A DNA stretch of 64,000 bases, taken from Ideonella sp. (GTDB taxonomy: Bacteria; Pseudomonadota; Gammaproteobacteria; Burkholderiales; Burkholderiaceae_C). A program made the translations under genes and the position numbers. The number at the start of each line of letters is the position of its first letter. Position 1 is the first letter of the stretch. The stretch is taken from contig JADKIA010000028.1 in assembly GCA_016721465.1 (NCBI GenBank), forward strand, positions 62,001 to 126,000, written 5' to 3'. The notes beneath the pieces are model-generated. The model made no database searches. It worked only from the letters and a program-made list of their open reading frames with translations, and was not told where the DNA came from. Shown in pieces: positions 10,672 through 18,832 of the stretch.

Positions 10672-11784
10672 ATGTCCGCTTCGCTCGCACGCCCCCCGTT
10701 TCGCGCCGATCAGGTCGGCAGTCTGTTGCGGCCAGCTTGGCTGAGCGACGCGCGCCAACGCTGGAAGTGCGGTGAATTGGATGCGGCCGCGCTGCGCGAG
10801 ACCGAGGATCGCGCCGTGCGCGAGGTGGTGCAGCGGCAGGAGGCGATTGGCCTGCAGGCCGTGACCGATGGCGAGTTCCGCCGCGACTGGTGGCACCTCG
10901 ATTTCCTGGGCCAGCTCGATGGCGTGACGCTCACGCAGAACAGTGGCCAGAAATTCCAGATCGCGGGCCAGAGCGAGCAACCACCCATCGCGTCGGTCAC
11001 CGGCCGAGTCGGCTGCAGCCGGCCGATCATGGCTGCTGATTTCGCATTGCTGAAATCGGTGACGGCGCGGGTGCCGAAGATGACCATCCCGTCGCCATCC
11101 ATGTTGCACCTGCGAGGCGGTCGGGCAGCAATCTCGCGCGAGGTGTACCCGGATCTCGATGCGTTTTGGGACGACGTGGCCGCCGCCTACCGCCAGGCCA
11201 TCGCCCACCTGGCCGCCGCCGGCTGCCGCTACCTGCAGCTCGACGACATCACCTTCGCCTATCTGTGCGACCCCAAGATCCAGCAGAACTGCATCGCCAA
11301 TGGCGACGACCCGTTGGCCCTGCCACGGCGCTATGCCGACGTGATCAATGCGTCGTTGGCCACCAGGCCGGCCGACATGGCGGTGACCATCCACACCTGC
11401 CGCGGCAACTTCAAGAGCGCCTGGGTGGCCGAGGGCGGCTACGACCCGGTGGTGGAGGCGATGTTCTCGACCGACGTGGACGGCTACTTCATGGAGTTCG
11501 ACTCGGCCCGTGCCGGCGGTTTCGAGCCGCTGCGCAAGCTGCCGGCCGGCAAGAAGGTGGTGCTGGGCCTGGTGACCACCAAGCTGGGCGAGCTCGAGAG
11601 CGCGGACGCTCTGAAGCGCCGCATCGACGAGGCGGCGCGCATCGTGCCGCTGGAGCAGCTGTGCCTGTCACCGCAGTGCGGCTTCTCCAGCACGCACCAC
11701 GGCAATGCCTTGTCGCAGGATGATCAGTGGCGCAAGCTGGAGCGCGTGGTGCAGGTGGCGCGCGAGGTGTGGGGCGATCGCTGA
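10672..11784 (+). CDS. MetE-like cobalamin-independent methionine synthase family protein
   Basis: This is a stand-alone C-terminal-type methionine synthase barrel of 370 residues, the size of the YxjG/YxjH-like proteins and half of full MetE. The probable reaction is methyl transfer to homocysteine or a related thiol, but the donor is unknown. Visible zinc ligands are His and Cys in IHTCRGN (about residues 241-243) and a late Cys in SPQCGFSS. The family start is FRADQVGSLLRP, and YLQLDDITFAYLCD gives the conserved DD pair. The N-terminal folate-binding half of MetE is absent. Whether this is a true methionine synthase, a core-MetE enzyme or a scavenger of methylated thiols cannot be decided. 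It converges on the lipid kinase gene, with 4 bases between stops. Confidence 0.85.
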   Translation: MSASLARPPFRADQVGSLLRPAWLSDARQRWKCGELDAAALRETEDRAVREVVQRQEAIGLQAVTDGEFRRDWWHLDFLGQLDGVTLTQNSGQKFQIAGQSEQPPIASVTGRVGCSRPIMAADFALLKSVTARVPKMTIPSPSMLHLRGGRAAISREVYPDLDAFWDDVAAAYRQAIAHLAAAGCRYLQLDDITFAYLCDPKIQQNCIANGDDPLALPRRYADVINASLATRPADMAVTIHTCRGNFKSAWVAEGGYDPVVEAMFSTDVDGYFMEFDSARAGGFEPLRKLPAGKKVVLGLVTTKLGELESADALKRRIDEAARIVPLEQLCLSPQCGFSSTHHGNALSQDDQWRKLERVVQVAREVWGDR

Positions 11785-11788
11785 CGCG

Positions 11789-12694
11789 TCAGGCGGCCGT
11801 CTGGCGAACGGCCTGCAAAGCGCCGGCTCGCACTCGAACTGTGAGCCCTGCCGTCGCAGGCAGCACCTCGCCATCGGCCGCCAGAGGCAGCGGCGTGGCG
11901 CTGCTGATGTCCATCTCACGGAACGGCTGGCATCGAACGTTGGGATGCCAAAGGTGCAATCCCGTGCTGAGCAAGGGCATCATGGCCAGCGCACCCAGGC
12001 GGCCGAACCGGCCGGCCAGCAGCAGTTGCAACCGTCCGTCGTCGATCCGTGCCTTGGGGGCGGCGGGCATGCCGCTGCCGTAGCTGGGGGTGTTCAACGA
12101 GGATGCGAACAGCGCTGGCCCGTCGTGCACGGTCACGCCGTCGACCTGCACGCGCAGCGCGTGCGAGCGCAGCGCGGCAATCTCCAACACCGTGGCCCAC
12201 AGGTAGCGTGGCATGCCGCGCAGCCACTGCGGGCCATTCAGCGCGCGCTCGGCCACGGCCGCGTCGAAACCGGCACACAGGCTGGAAATGAAGGGCGTGC
12301 GCCGACCGTCGTGTTCGGCTTCGCCCACGTCGATGGGCTGCGCCGGCGCCCGCAAGCCCAGGGCCAGCGCCTCGGGCCAAGGCAAGCGGTGCACGCCAAA
12401 GGCGCGCGCCGTGTCATTGCCAGTGCCGCAGGGCAGCAGGGCCAGCTCATGCTGGCGCGCCAGCAGGCTGGGCAGCAGCTGCTGCAAGCTGCCATCGCCG
12501 CCCGCCACGACGACGCGATGGCCTCGAGGCTGGGCCAGCAACTCGGCCCGGGCCTGCGCCACGCTGTTGGTCACGACCAGCCGTGCCCCGGTGCCGACCA
12601 GGGCTTGTTCGAGCGGCGCCACCAAGCGCGCCGCTCGGCCACCGGCCGCGTGCGGATTCAGCAGCACCAGTGCGCAGGGCCGGGCCGTGGGCAT
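11789..12694 (-). CDS. Diacylglycerol/lipid kinase family protein
   Basis: This is an ATP-dependent kinase of the DagK/YegS fold, acting on diacylglycerol or related lipids at the inner membrane. The 301 residues run from MPTARPCALVLLNPHAAGG, which has the NP-x-AGG nucleotide signature. The catalytic-domain motif is VVVAGGDGSLQQLLPSL, followed by LALLPCGTGNDTARAFG. The second domain is all-beta (VLFASSLNTPSYGSG; LPLAADGEVLPA, the D-G-E motif). The family is certain; the lipid substrate is not. It lies downstream of the thiolase gene on the same strand, separated by a structured repeat, so co-transcription is possible but the pairing is not functional in any obvious way. Confidence 0.88.
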   Translation of the reverse strand: MPTARPCALVLLNPHAAGGRAARLVAPLEQALVGTGARLVVTNSVAQARAELLAQPRGHRVVVAGGDGSLQQLLPSLLARQHELALLPCGTGNDTARAFGVHRLPWPEALALGLRAPAQPIDVGEAEHDGRRTPFISSLCAGFDAAVAERALNGPQWLRGMPRYLWATVLEIAALRSHALRVQVDGVTVHDGPALFASSLNTPSYGSGMPAAPKARIDDGRLQLLLAGRFGRLGALAMMPLLSTGLHLWHPNVRCQPFREMDISSATPLPLAADGEVLPATAGLTVRVRAGALQAVRQTAA

Positions 12695-12737
12695 CACGCG
12701 CCAGCGGCCTGCGGCCTCGGTGGTGCCGAAAGCGCTC

Positions 12738-12816
12738 TCAAGCAAATGTGGCTCCGCCACTTTGCTTGATCCCCATGGGGGACGGGCGCCGCATGGCGGC
12801 GTCCTTGGGGCGCTCA
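12738..12816. repeat. Structured intergenic repeat, copy A
   Basis: A GC-rich repeat that folds into successive hairpins. The first is AAGCAAATGTGGC / GCCACTTTGCTT with one bulged base. The second is CCCC / GGGG, and the third CGCCGC / GGCGGCG. It ends CTTGGGGCGCTCA, where the final TCA is the complement of the thiolase stop codon. A second copy at about 47,049-47,133 shares the order and the flanking words but has different, still complementary, stem bases. This suggests the structure is conserved rather than the sequence. Confidence 0.75.
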
Positions 12817-13995
12817 GCAGCGCTCGAAGATCGCCGCGATGCCCTGGCCGCCGCCAATGCACATCGTCACCAACGCATAGCGGCCGCCGGTGCGCTGCAA
12901 CTCGTAGATCGCCTTGGTGGTGATGATGGCGCCGGTGGCGCCGATGGGGTGGCCCAGCGAGATGCCCGAGCCGTTGACGTTGACCTTGGCCGGGTCCAGG
13001 CCCAATTCCTTTGAGACCGCACAGGCCTGGGCAGCGAAGGCCTCGTTGGCCTCGATCACGTCCAGGTCCTTGATCGACAGGCCCGTGCGCTCCAGCACCT
13101 TGCGCGTGGCCGAGACCGGGCCGATGCCCATGATGGTGGGCTCGACACCGCTGTGGGCGTAGCCGACCAAGCGCGCCAGGGGCTTGAGTCCCTGCGCCTT
13201 GACCGCATCGCCGCTGGCCAGAACGACCGCGCCGGCGCCGTCGTTCACGCCGGACGCGTTGCCGGCCGTCACCGCACCGTCCTTCTTGAAGGCCGCACGC
13301 ATCTTCGACAGCGATTCGACCGTGGTGTCGGGCTTCACGTGCTCGTCGGTGTCGAAGGCCACCTCGCCCTTGCGGGACTTGATCATCACCGGGACGATCT
13401 GCTCCTTGAAGCGGCCGGCGGCGATGGCGGCGGCGGCGCGGCGGTGGCTCTCGGCCGCGGTCTCGTCCATCTGCTGGCGGCTGATGCCAAACTGCTCGCC
13501 GACGTTTTCCGCCGTGATGCCCATGTGGATCTTGTGGAAGGGGTCGTGCAGCGCGCCGACCATCAGGTCGAGCATCTGCGTGTCGCCCATGCGAGCGCCG
13601 AAGCGAGCCGAAGGCACCAGGTAAGCGCCACGCGACATGGATTCGGCGCCGCCGCCGACCGCGACTTCGCAATCGCCGAGCATGATGGACTGCGACGACA
13701 GCAGGATGGCCTGCAGGCCCGAACCGCACAGGCGGTTGACGTTGAAGGCCGAGGCCTCGATCGGCAGGCCGGCGTTGACCGCTGCGACGCGGCTGAGGTA
13801 GACGTCGCGCGGCTCGGTGGTGATCACCGTGCCCATGGACACATGGCCGACGCTGGTGGCGGCAGCCCCCGAGCGCTCGAGCGCGGTCTTGATGGCCAGG
13901 GTGGCCAGTTCGATCGGGGGGGTGTCCTTCAGCATGCCGCCGAAGGTGCCGATCGCGGTGCGGGCTGCGCCCACTACAAAAACGTCACGTGCCAT
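12814..13995 (-). CDS. Acetyl-CoA acetyltransferase (thiolase)
   Basis: This is a biosynthetic/degradative thiolase that condenses two acetyl-CoA to acetoacetyl-CoA or cleaves 3-ketoacyl-CoA. The 393-residue protein has the active-site Cys in NRLCGSGLQA (about residue 90), the His of GHPIGATGA, and the C-terminal Cys of CIGGGQG. NEAFAAQA and GNASGVNDGAG are further thiolase marks. The ribosome-binding site AGGAG is well placed. It probably serves PHB metabolism (PhaA-like) or beta-oxidation; no phaB or phaC is adjacent. It is divergent from an acyl-CoA dehydrogenase gene, consistent with fatty-acid or acyl-CoA use. Confidence 0.95.
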   Translation of the reverse strand: MARDVFVVGAARTAIGTFGGMLKDTPPIELATLAIKTALERSGAAATSVGHVSMGTVITTEPRDVYLSRVAAVNAGLPIEASAFNVNRLCGSGLQAILLSSQSIMLGDCEVAVGGGAESMSRGAYLVPSARFGARMGDTQMLDLMVGALHDPFHKIHMGITAENVGEQFGISRQQMDETAAESHRRAAAAIAAGRFKEQIVPVMIKSRKGEVAFDTDEHVKPDTTVESLSKMRAAFKKDGAVTAGNASGVNDGAGAVVLASGDAVKAQGLKPLARLVGYAHSGVEPTIMGIGPVSATRKVLERTGLSIKDLDVIEANEAFAAQACAVSKELGLDPAKVNVNGSGISLGHPIGATGAIITTKAIYELQRTGGRYALVTMCIGGGQGIAAIFERC

Positions 13996-14037
13996 GGTTT
14001 GCTCCTTGAGTCAATGAAGGGCCGCTCCCGAGTTGAC

Positions 14038-14084
14038 TCATCCCCTCGGGGGGCGGACGACGCTGCGGCGGCGGCCTGGGGGCC
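14038..14084 (+). repeat. Palindromic GC repeat, copy C
   Basis: A run TCA-CCCC-TC-GGGGGG, a GC-rich arm, then GGCC-T-GGGGGCC lies between the divergent thiolase and acyl-CoA dehydrogenase genes. It shares word order with copies A and B. It is closest, in reverse orientation, to the stretch inserted in the class II aldolase gene at 23,501-23,549. Confidence 0.55.
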
Positions 14085-14229
14085 CATTTATAGGGATGGT
14101 CCGCCCGGATTATGGGCGCCCTCGCATGTCGCCAGCCTGACACCAAGACCGTCACGTCCGCGACCTCGCGTCGCCCATCGCGGTGGTGCAATGCGGGCTC
14201 ATTTCTACACGATCCTCCGGAGAAACGCC

Positions 14230-15471
14230 ATGTTTGCTGAACCATCCGCCAGAACCCGTGATCTGCTGGATCGCATGCACGCGTTCTTCGAGCGCCACAT
14301 CTACCCCAACGAGGCCCGTTACCACGACGAGCGCCACGCGGCAGCGAAGGCCGGAAAGGAATGGTCGCGCTCGGCGTTGGTGGAGGAACTCAAGCCCATC
14401 GCACGCGCTGCCGACCTGTGGAACATGTTCCTGCCGCACAGCGCACACGCGCCCACCGGCCTGAGCAACCTCGACTATGCGCCGCTGTGCGAGGTGATGG
14501 GCCGGGTCAGCTGGTCCGGTGAGGTGTTCAATTGCTCGGCACCGGACACCGGCAACATGGAAACCATCGAACGCTACGGCTCCGACGAGCACAAGGCGCG
14601 TTGGCTGGTGCCCTTGCTGGCCGGCGAGATCCGCTCGGCCTTCCTGATGACCGAGCCGGCCGTGGCCTCGTCGGACGCCACCAACATCCAGTGCAGCATC
14701 CGGCGCGATGGTGAGCACTATGTGATCAACGGGCGCAAGTGGTTCTCGTCGGGTGCCGGTGCCGACAACTGCGCGATCTTCATCGTGATGGGCAAGACCG
14801 ATCCCGAGGCGCCGCGCCACGCCCAGCAATCGATGATCCTGGTGCCGCGCGATGCCGCCGGGGTGACCGTGGTACGCCATCTCACGGTCTTCGGGTACAG
14901 CCATGCGCCTCATGGCCACATGGAAGTGGCGTTGGAGAATGTGCGCGTGCCGGCCAGCAACATCCTGCTGGGCGAGGGGCGCGGGTTCGAGATTGCGCAG
15001 GGTCGCCTTGGTCCCGGCCGCATCCACCACTGCATGCGCTCGATCGGCGCGGCCGAGCGGGCGCTGGAGATGATGTGCGACCGCCTGCAGACCCGCACCG
15101 CCTTCGGCAAGGAGTTGTCGGCGCAAAGCATCTGGGCCGAGCGCATTGCCGAATCGCGCTGCATGATCGACCAGGCCCGTCTGCTCACGCTGAACGCCGC
15201 GCACAAGATGGACGTGGCCGGCAACAAGGCTGCGGCCGCCGAGATCGCGATGATCAAGGTGGCGGCGCCCAACATGAGCTGCAAGGTGGTGGATTGGGCC
15301 ATCCAGGCCCACGGCGCTGCCGGCATCAGCCAGGATTTCTGGCTCGCCGAGGCCTATGCGCACGAGCGCACGGTGCGCATCGTGGACGGGCCCGATGAGG
15401 TGCACCGCAACGCCATCGCCAAGCTGGAACTGGCCAAGCGCAGCGCGGTGCGCAAAGCCCGGCTGGGCTGA
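14230..15471 (+). CDS. Acyl-CoA dehydrogenase (ACAD10/11-like)
   Basis: This is an FAD-dependent enzyme that introduces a 2,3-double bond into acyl-CoA thioesters. The 413-residue protein begins MFAEPSARTRDLLDRM after a GGAG site. FAD/substrate-binding signatures are AFLMTEPAVASSDATN and GRKWFSSGAG. The C-terminal helical domain includes QTRTAFGKELSAQ, and QAHGAAGISQDFWLA precedes RTVRIVDGPDEVH. The last motif is characteristic of the ACAD10/ACAD11 subgroup, which handles branched or 4-hydroxylated acyl-CoAs. The physiological substrate is not determinable here. It is divergent from the thiolase, with which it may share a regulatory region. Confidence 0.93.
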   Translation: MFAEPSARTRDLLDRMHAFFERHIYPNEARYHDERHAAAKAGKEWSRSALVEELKPIARAADLWNMFLPHSAHAPTGLSNLDYAPLCEVMGRVSWSGEVFNCSAPDTGNMETIERYGSDEHKARWLVPLLAGEIRSAFLMTEPAVASSDATNIQCSIRRDGEHYVINGRKWFSSGAGADNCAIFIVMGKTDPEAPRHAQQSMILVPRDAAGVTVVRHLTVFGYSHAPHGHMEVALENVRVPASNILLGEGRGFEIAQGRLGPGRIHHCMRSIGAAERALEMMCDRLQTRTAFGKELSAQSIWAERIAESRCMIDQARLLTLNAAHKMDVAGNKAAAAEIAMIKVAAPNMSCKVVDWAIQAHGAAGISQDFWLAEAYAHERTVRIVDGPDEVHRNAIAKLELAKRSAVRKARLG

Positions 15472-15614
15472 GCGCCGCCTGCCCGCGCGCGGGCCAGACC
15501 GCGTTCAGGCGCGCCGGCCTGACCCGCCGTTGGGGGCGCTGGTGCATTCTGGGCCGACAATTGGTGCACCACCGCTCGGGTGGGGTCATGGCCGCCGTGT
15601 GCGGCAGCTGAGAC

Positions 15615-17567
15615 ATGCTCGATCGCCTTCTTGGTGGCCGCGGCCGCATCCTGTGGGTGTTGCTGGTGGCCTTTGTGGTGTTCAACACCCTGGTGCGCCT
15701 GGGCTTGGCCGTGTTCAACGCCCTTGGCGGCGAAGCCGGGACCTTGAATCCATTGCGCCTGCTGCCCGCCTTGGCGATCGGTTTGCTGTTCGACGTCGGC
15801 GTGGCCACCTTCTTTCTCGCCCCCATCGGAGTGCTGGTGATGGCCTGGCGGCGAGGGTCGGGCCGTTGGCTCAGGCGCGCGGTGCTGGCGTTGCTGTTGC
15901 CTTTGGTCGTCTTGATGGTGTTCGTCGGGTTCGCCGAGTTCACGTTCTGGAACGAGTTCGCCTCGCGCTTCAACTTCATCGCGGTGGACTACCTCATCTA
16001 CACCAACGAGGTGATCGGCAACATCCGCGAGAGCTACAACCTGCCGGCCTTGCTGGGTGGCGTGGCGGTGCTGGCGCTGGTGATCTGGTGGGCCGTGCGG
16101 CGCGCGCTGCAGCCGCACTGGGCCAGCGCGCCGGGGCAGGGATCGGGCATGGCCCGGCTGGGCGCCATCGGGGTGCTGGTGGCGCTGCCCGCGCTGGCCG
16201 TGCTGGGCCTGGACGCACGCTACAAGGAGTTCTCGTCGGATGCGCAAGCCAACGAGCTGGCCGGCAACGGCTACTACGATTTCTGGCACGCGTTCTGGAC
16301 CAACGAGATCGACTATGGGCGCTTCTACAGGACGATGCCGCGCGAGCAGGCCTTGCGCAAGCTGGCCGAAGAGATCCCCGGCGGCCTGACATCGGGCGAT
16401 GGCGCGCAGCGGCCATTCGATCGCCAGGTCACCCATCCTGGCCCGGCCAAGCGCCTGAACGTGGTGATGATCTCGGTGGAGAGCTTCAGTGCCGAATTCA
16501 TGAGCGCCTTCGGCAACCGCCAGCACCTCACGCCAAGGCTCGACCAACTGGCCGAGCAGGGCCTGCTGTTCACGCAGTTGTACGCCACCGGTACGCGCAC
16601 GGTGCGTGGCCTGGAGGCGCTGAGCCTGTCGGTGCCACCGACGCCGGGTCACTCCATCGTCAAGCGGCCGAACAACGACGATCTGTTCACCGTCGGTGAG
16701 GTGTTCAAGGCGCAGGGTTACGAGCCGCTGTACCTGTACGGTGGCTACGGCTACTTCGACAACATGAACGCCTTCTACTCGGGCAATGGCTACACCGTGA
16801 TCGACCGCACGGCGCTGGCCAAGTCCGAGATCCACTTCGAGAACATCTGGGGCGTGGCCGACGAGGACCTGTTCACGCTGTCGCTGCGCGAGCTCGACCA
16901 GCGCCACAAGGCGGGCAAGCCGTTCTACGCCCACATCATGACCACGACCAACCACCGGCCGTTCACCTACCCCGAAGGGCGCATCGACATTCCCAGCAAG
17001 ACCGGGCGCGAAGGCGGCGTGAAGTACACCGACTTCGCCATCGGCGACTTCGTCGAGCGCGCGCGCGCCAGGCCCTGGTTTGCCAACACGCTGTTCGTCA
17101 TCGTGGCCGACCACACCCACAAGGGCCGCGGCAAGCAGGAACTGCCGATCGGCAACTACCACATCCCGATGATCATCTACGCACCGGCCCATGTGCCGCC
17201 CGGGCGGGTGGAGACCATCGCCTCGCAGATCGACGTGTCGCCCACGGTGCTGGGCCTGCTGGGCATGAGCTACCGCAGCCGGTTCTTCGGTCAGGACATC
17301 CTGCGCGAAGGCAAGACCCACCAGCGCGCGGTGTTGGCCAACTACCAGACCGTGGGCTACTACGAGCGCGGCCGCATCGTCGAGTTGAAGCCCAACGGAC
17401 GTGTGCGCGTGGTGGACGCCTCGACCGGCCAGCCGGCACCCGAGGACGCCTTGTCGCGCGAGCTCACCGAAGAGGCCATCGCCTACTACCAGGTCGCCAG
17501 CGAGGCCTACAAGCGTGGTGACCTGAAGCTGCGGCTGCGTTTTCGCCCGTCTGCGCCGGCGCCTTGA
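15615..17567 (+). CDS. LTA synthase family sulfatase-fold membrane enzyme
   Basis: This is an inner-membrane enzyme of the lipoteichoic-acid-synthase/alkaline-phosphatase superfamily. In Gram-negatives these transfer phosphoglycerol or act as phosphoethanolamine-like transferases. Of 650 residues, the first 200 hold about five membrane helices (WVLLVAFVVF, LAIGLLFDVGVATFF, LALLLPLVVLMVF, LLGGVAVLALVIWW, GVLVALPALAVLGL). The catalytic sulfatase domain starts near residue 277: NVVMISVESFSAEF provides the metal-binding Glu, ATGTRTVRGLEAL (about 325) the Thr nucleophile, and VADHTHKG (about 497) the Asp-His metal ligands. Possible products are osmoregulated glycans or modified envelope polymers. 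The gene stands alone between the acyl-CoA dehydrogenase and hpaR. Confidence 0.88.
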   Translation: MLDRLLGGRGRILWVLLVAFVVFNTLVRLGLAVFNALGGEAGTLNPLRLLPALAIGLLFDVGVATFFLAPIGVLVMAWRRGSGRWLRRAVLALLLPLVVLMVFVGFAEFTFWNEFASRFNFIAVDYLIYTNEVIGNIRESYNLPALLGGVAVLALVIWWAVRRALQPHWASAPGQGSGMARLGAIGVLVALPALAVLGLDARYKEFSSDAQANELAGNGYYDFWHAFWTNEIDYGRFYRTMPREQALRKLAEEIPGGLTSGDGAQRPFDRQVTHPGPAKRLNVVMISVESFSAEFMSAFGNRQHLTPRLDQLAEQGLLFTQLYATGTRTVRGLEALSLSVPPTPGHSIVKRPNNDDLFTVGEVFKAQGYEPLYLYGGYGYFDNMNAFYSGNGYTVIDRTALAKSEIHFENIWGVADEDLFTLSLRELDQRHKAGKPFYAHIMTTTNHRPFTYPEGRIDIPSKTGREGGVKYTDFAIGDFVERARARPWFANTLFVIVADHTHKGRGKQELPIGNYHIPMIIYAPAHVPPGRVETIASQIDVSPTVLGLLGMSYRSRFFGQDILREGKTHQRAVLANYQTVGYYERGRIVELKPNGRVRVVDASTGQPAPEDALSRELTEEAIAYYQVASEAYKRGDLKLRLRFRPSAPAP

Positions 17568-17590
17568 CACTGCCGATCACGGCCGGGTCA

Positions 17591-18061
17591 TCAGCCATCG
17601 GTGCTGTCCCCCGGCGCCGGCTCGCCCAGGCGTGCGATCAACTCGTCCAAGATCTGCGACAGGCGCTCGATCACGCCCGCGTCCAGTTGGATTTCGATGC
17701 ACTGGTACACGGTTTCGATCTGAGGGGCCATCTTTGCGGCCAAGGCGCGGCTGCGGGCGGTGAGCGACACGCGAACCCGGCGGGCGTCGTGGGCCAGGCG
17801 CTCGCGTCGGACCAGGCCCAGGTCGTCCATGCGCGACAGCACGCCGGCCAGGCTGGGGCTGGAGATGCGGCACAGCGCCACGATCTCGCGCGGCTCCAGC
17901 GGGCCGGCATCGATCAGTGCGCGAATGATGCGCCACTGCTGTTCCGTCAGCCCGTGTCGGTTGAGCACCGGCCGGAAATGCGCAATCACGCTCTCGCGCG
18001 CTTGAAGCAGCAGCAGCGGCAGGTTGCGGCGACGCAGTGGGGAGGCTGGTGGTGCGGGCAT
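17591..18061 (-). CDS. hpaR: MarR-family regulator of homoprotocatechuate degradation
   Basis: This is a probable repressor of the adjacent hpa genes, relieved by 4-hydroxyphenylacetate or homoprotocatechuate. The 156-residue protein has the winged-helix pattern LTEQQWRIIRAL, EPREIVALCRISSPSLAGVLSRM (recognition helix) and LVRRERLAHDARRVRVSLT (wing). HpaR/HpcR members show the same NLPLLLLQARESVIAHFRP start. It is transcribed divergently from hpaG1, with a 90-base gap containing two inverted repeats, which supports local autoregulation. The position and family match the known hpa/hpc operons of Enterobacteria and Burkholderiales. Confidence 0.92.
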   Translation of the reverse strand: MPAPPASPLRRRNLPLLLLQARESVIAHFRPVLNRHGLTEQQWRIIRALIDAGPLEPREIVALCRISSPSLAGVLSRMDDLGLVRRERLAHDARRVRVSLTARSRALAAKMAPQIETVYQCIEIQLDAGVIERLSQILDELIARLGEPAPGDSTDG

Positions 18062-18087
18062 GGGGCGTGATCAGGTCAGGCCGCAGC

Positions 18088-18119
18088 TTGACGTGTTGCG
18101 ATCTTAGCGGCAAGATCGC
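18088..18119 (+). promoter_or_regulatory. Probable hpaG1 promoter overlapping a perfect inverted repeat
   Basis: TTGACG (18,088-18,093) is followed 17 bases later by CAAGAT, a candidate -35/-10 pair. Over it lies the perfect 8-base inverted repeat GCGATCTT-N6-AAGATCGC (18,098-18,119). A regulator bound here would block polymerase. The match to a -10 consensus is only 3 of 6, so the promoter call is weaker than the palindrome. Confidence 0.5.
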
Positions 18120-18120
18120 T

Positions 18121-18136
18121 AACTTGTTAGTAAGTT
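18121..18136. promoter_or_regulatory. Second operator-like inverted repeat upstream of hpaG1
   Basis: AACTT-N6-AAGTT is a 5-base inverted repeat with a 6-base spacer, about 15 bases before the hpaG1 start. Its size fits MarR-family operators, and it lies just downstream of the first palindrome. A site between promoter and start codon would allow repression by roadblock. Confidence 0.5.
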
Positions 18137-18151
18137 TTCAATCCGTCGGCC

Positions 18152-18832
18152 ATGGCCTTGCCCGAGATCGATTTCCCTGTTGCACCCCATCGCTTGTCCG
18201 GCGTGGTCTACGGCTGCCTGCTGAACCACCGGCCGGCGCTGGCGGCGCTGGGCGATGCCGTGAACGCTGCGCCCTACAAGGCCGGGCCCAAGGCGCCGGT
18301 GCTGTACGTGAAGCCGCGCAATACCTTGGCGGGCGATGGCGCCACGGTCGATGTGCCGGCCGACCCGGGTGAGCTGGAGCTGGGTGCCGCCCTGGGTCTG
18401 GTGATCGGCCACACGGCCTGCCGGGTGCGCGAGGCCCAGGCCCTGTCGCACGTGGCCGGCTGCACGATCGTGGCCGACATCAGCGTGCCGCACGACAGCT
18501 ACTACCGCCCGTCCGTGCGGTTCAAGGCGCGTGACGGTTTTTGCCCGATCGGCCCGTGTGTGGCCCCCATCGCTAAGCCGGATGACCTGGCGGTGCGGGT
18601 GTGGGTGGATGGTCAGCTCGTGCACGAGACCAGCACCGGCGATCGCCTGCGCGGTGCTGCGCGGCTGCTGGCCGAGGTGACCGAGTTCATGACACTTTCG
18701 CCGGGTGACGTGTTGATGCTGGGCGTGTCTGCCGGGGCACCTCGCGTGCGGGCCGGCCAGCGGGCCGAGATCGAGATCGCTGGCATCGGCCGGCTGCGTC
18801 TGCAATTCGCCGCCGAGGAGCGGCGCGCATGA
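18152..18832 (+). CDS. hpaG1: HpaG N-terminal-type subunit (FAH family, homoprotocatechuate pathway)
   Basis: This is one half of the bifunctional isomerase/decarboxylase of homoprotocatechuate degradation. It acts late in the pathway, on the 2-oxohept-ene-dioate intermediates. The 226 residues have the fumarylacetoacetate-hydrolase fold: PVLYVKPRNTLAGDG, ELELGAALGLVIG (metal-binding acidic residues) and CTIVADISVPHDSYY. In E. coli the two HpaG halves are fused; here they are separate genes overlapping by ATGA. No convincing Shine-Dalgarno sequence precedes the ATG. It is the first gene of the hpaG1-G2-E-D-F-H operon. Confidence 0.9.
   Translation: MALPEIDFPVAPHRLSGVVYGCLLNHRPALAALGDAVNAAPYKAGPKAPVLYVKPRNTLAGDGATVDVPADPGELELGAALGLVIGHTACRVREAQALSHVAGCTIVADISVPHDSYYRPSVRFKARDGFCPIGPCVAPIAKPDDLAVRVWVDGQLVHETSTGDRLRGAARLLAEVTEFMTLSPGDVLMLGVSAGAPRVRAGQRAEIEIAGIGRLRLQFAAEERRA

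Noticed and set aside
15354..17570. A 738-codon open frame antisense to the LTA-synthase-like gene
   Set aside because: Composition is Arg/His/Gln-rich with no domain, and the plus-strand sulfatase has full membrane and catalytic motifs.
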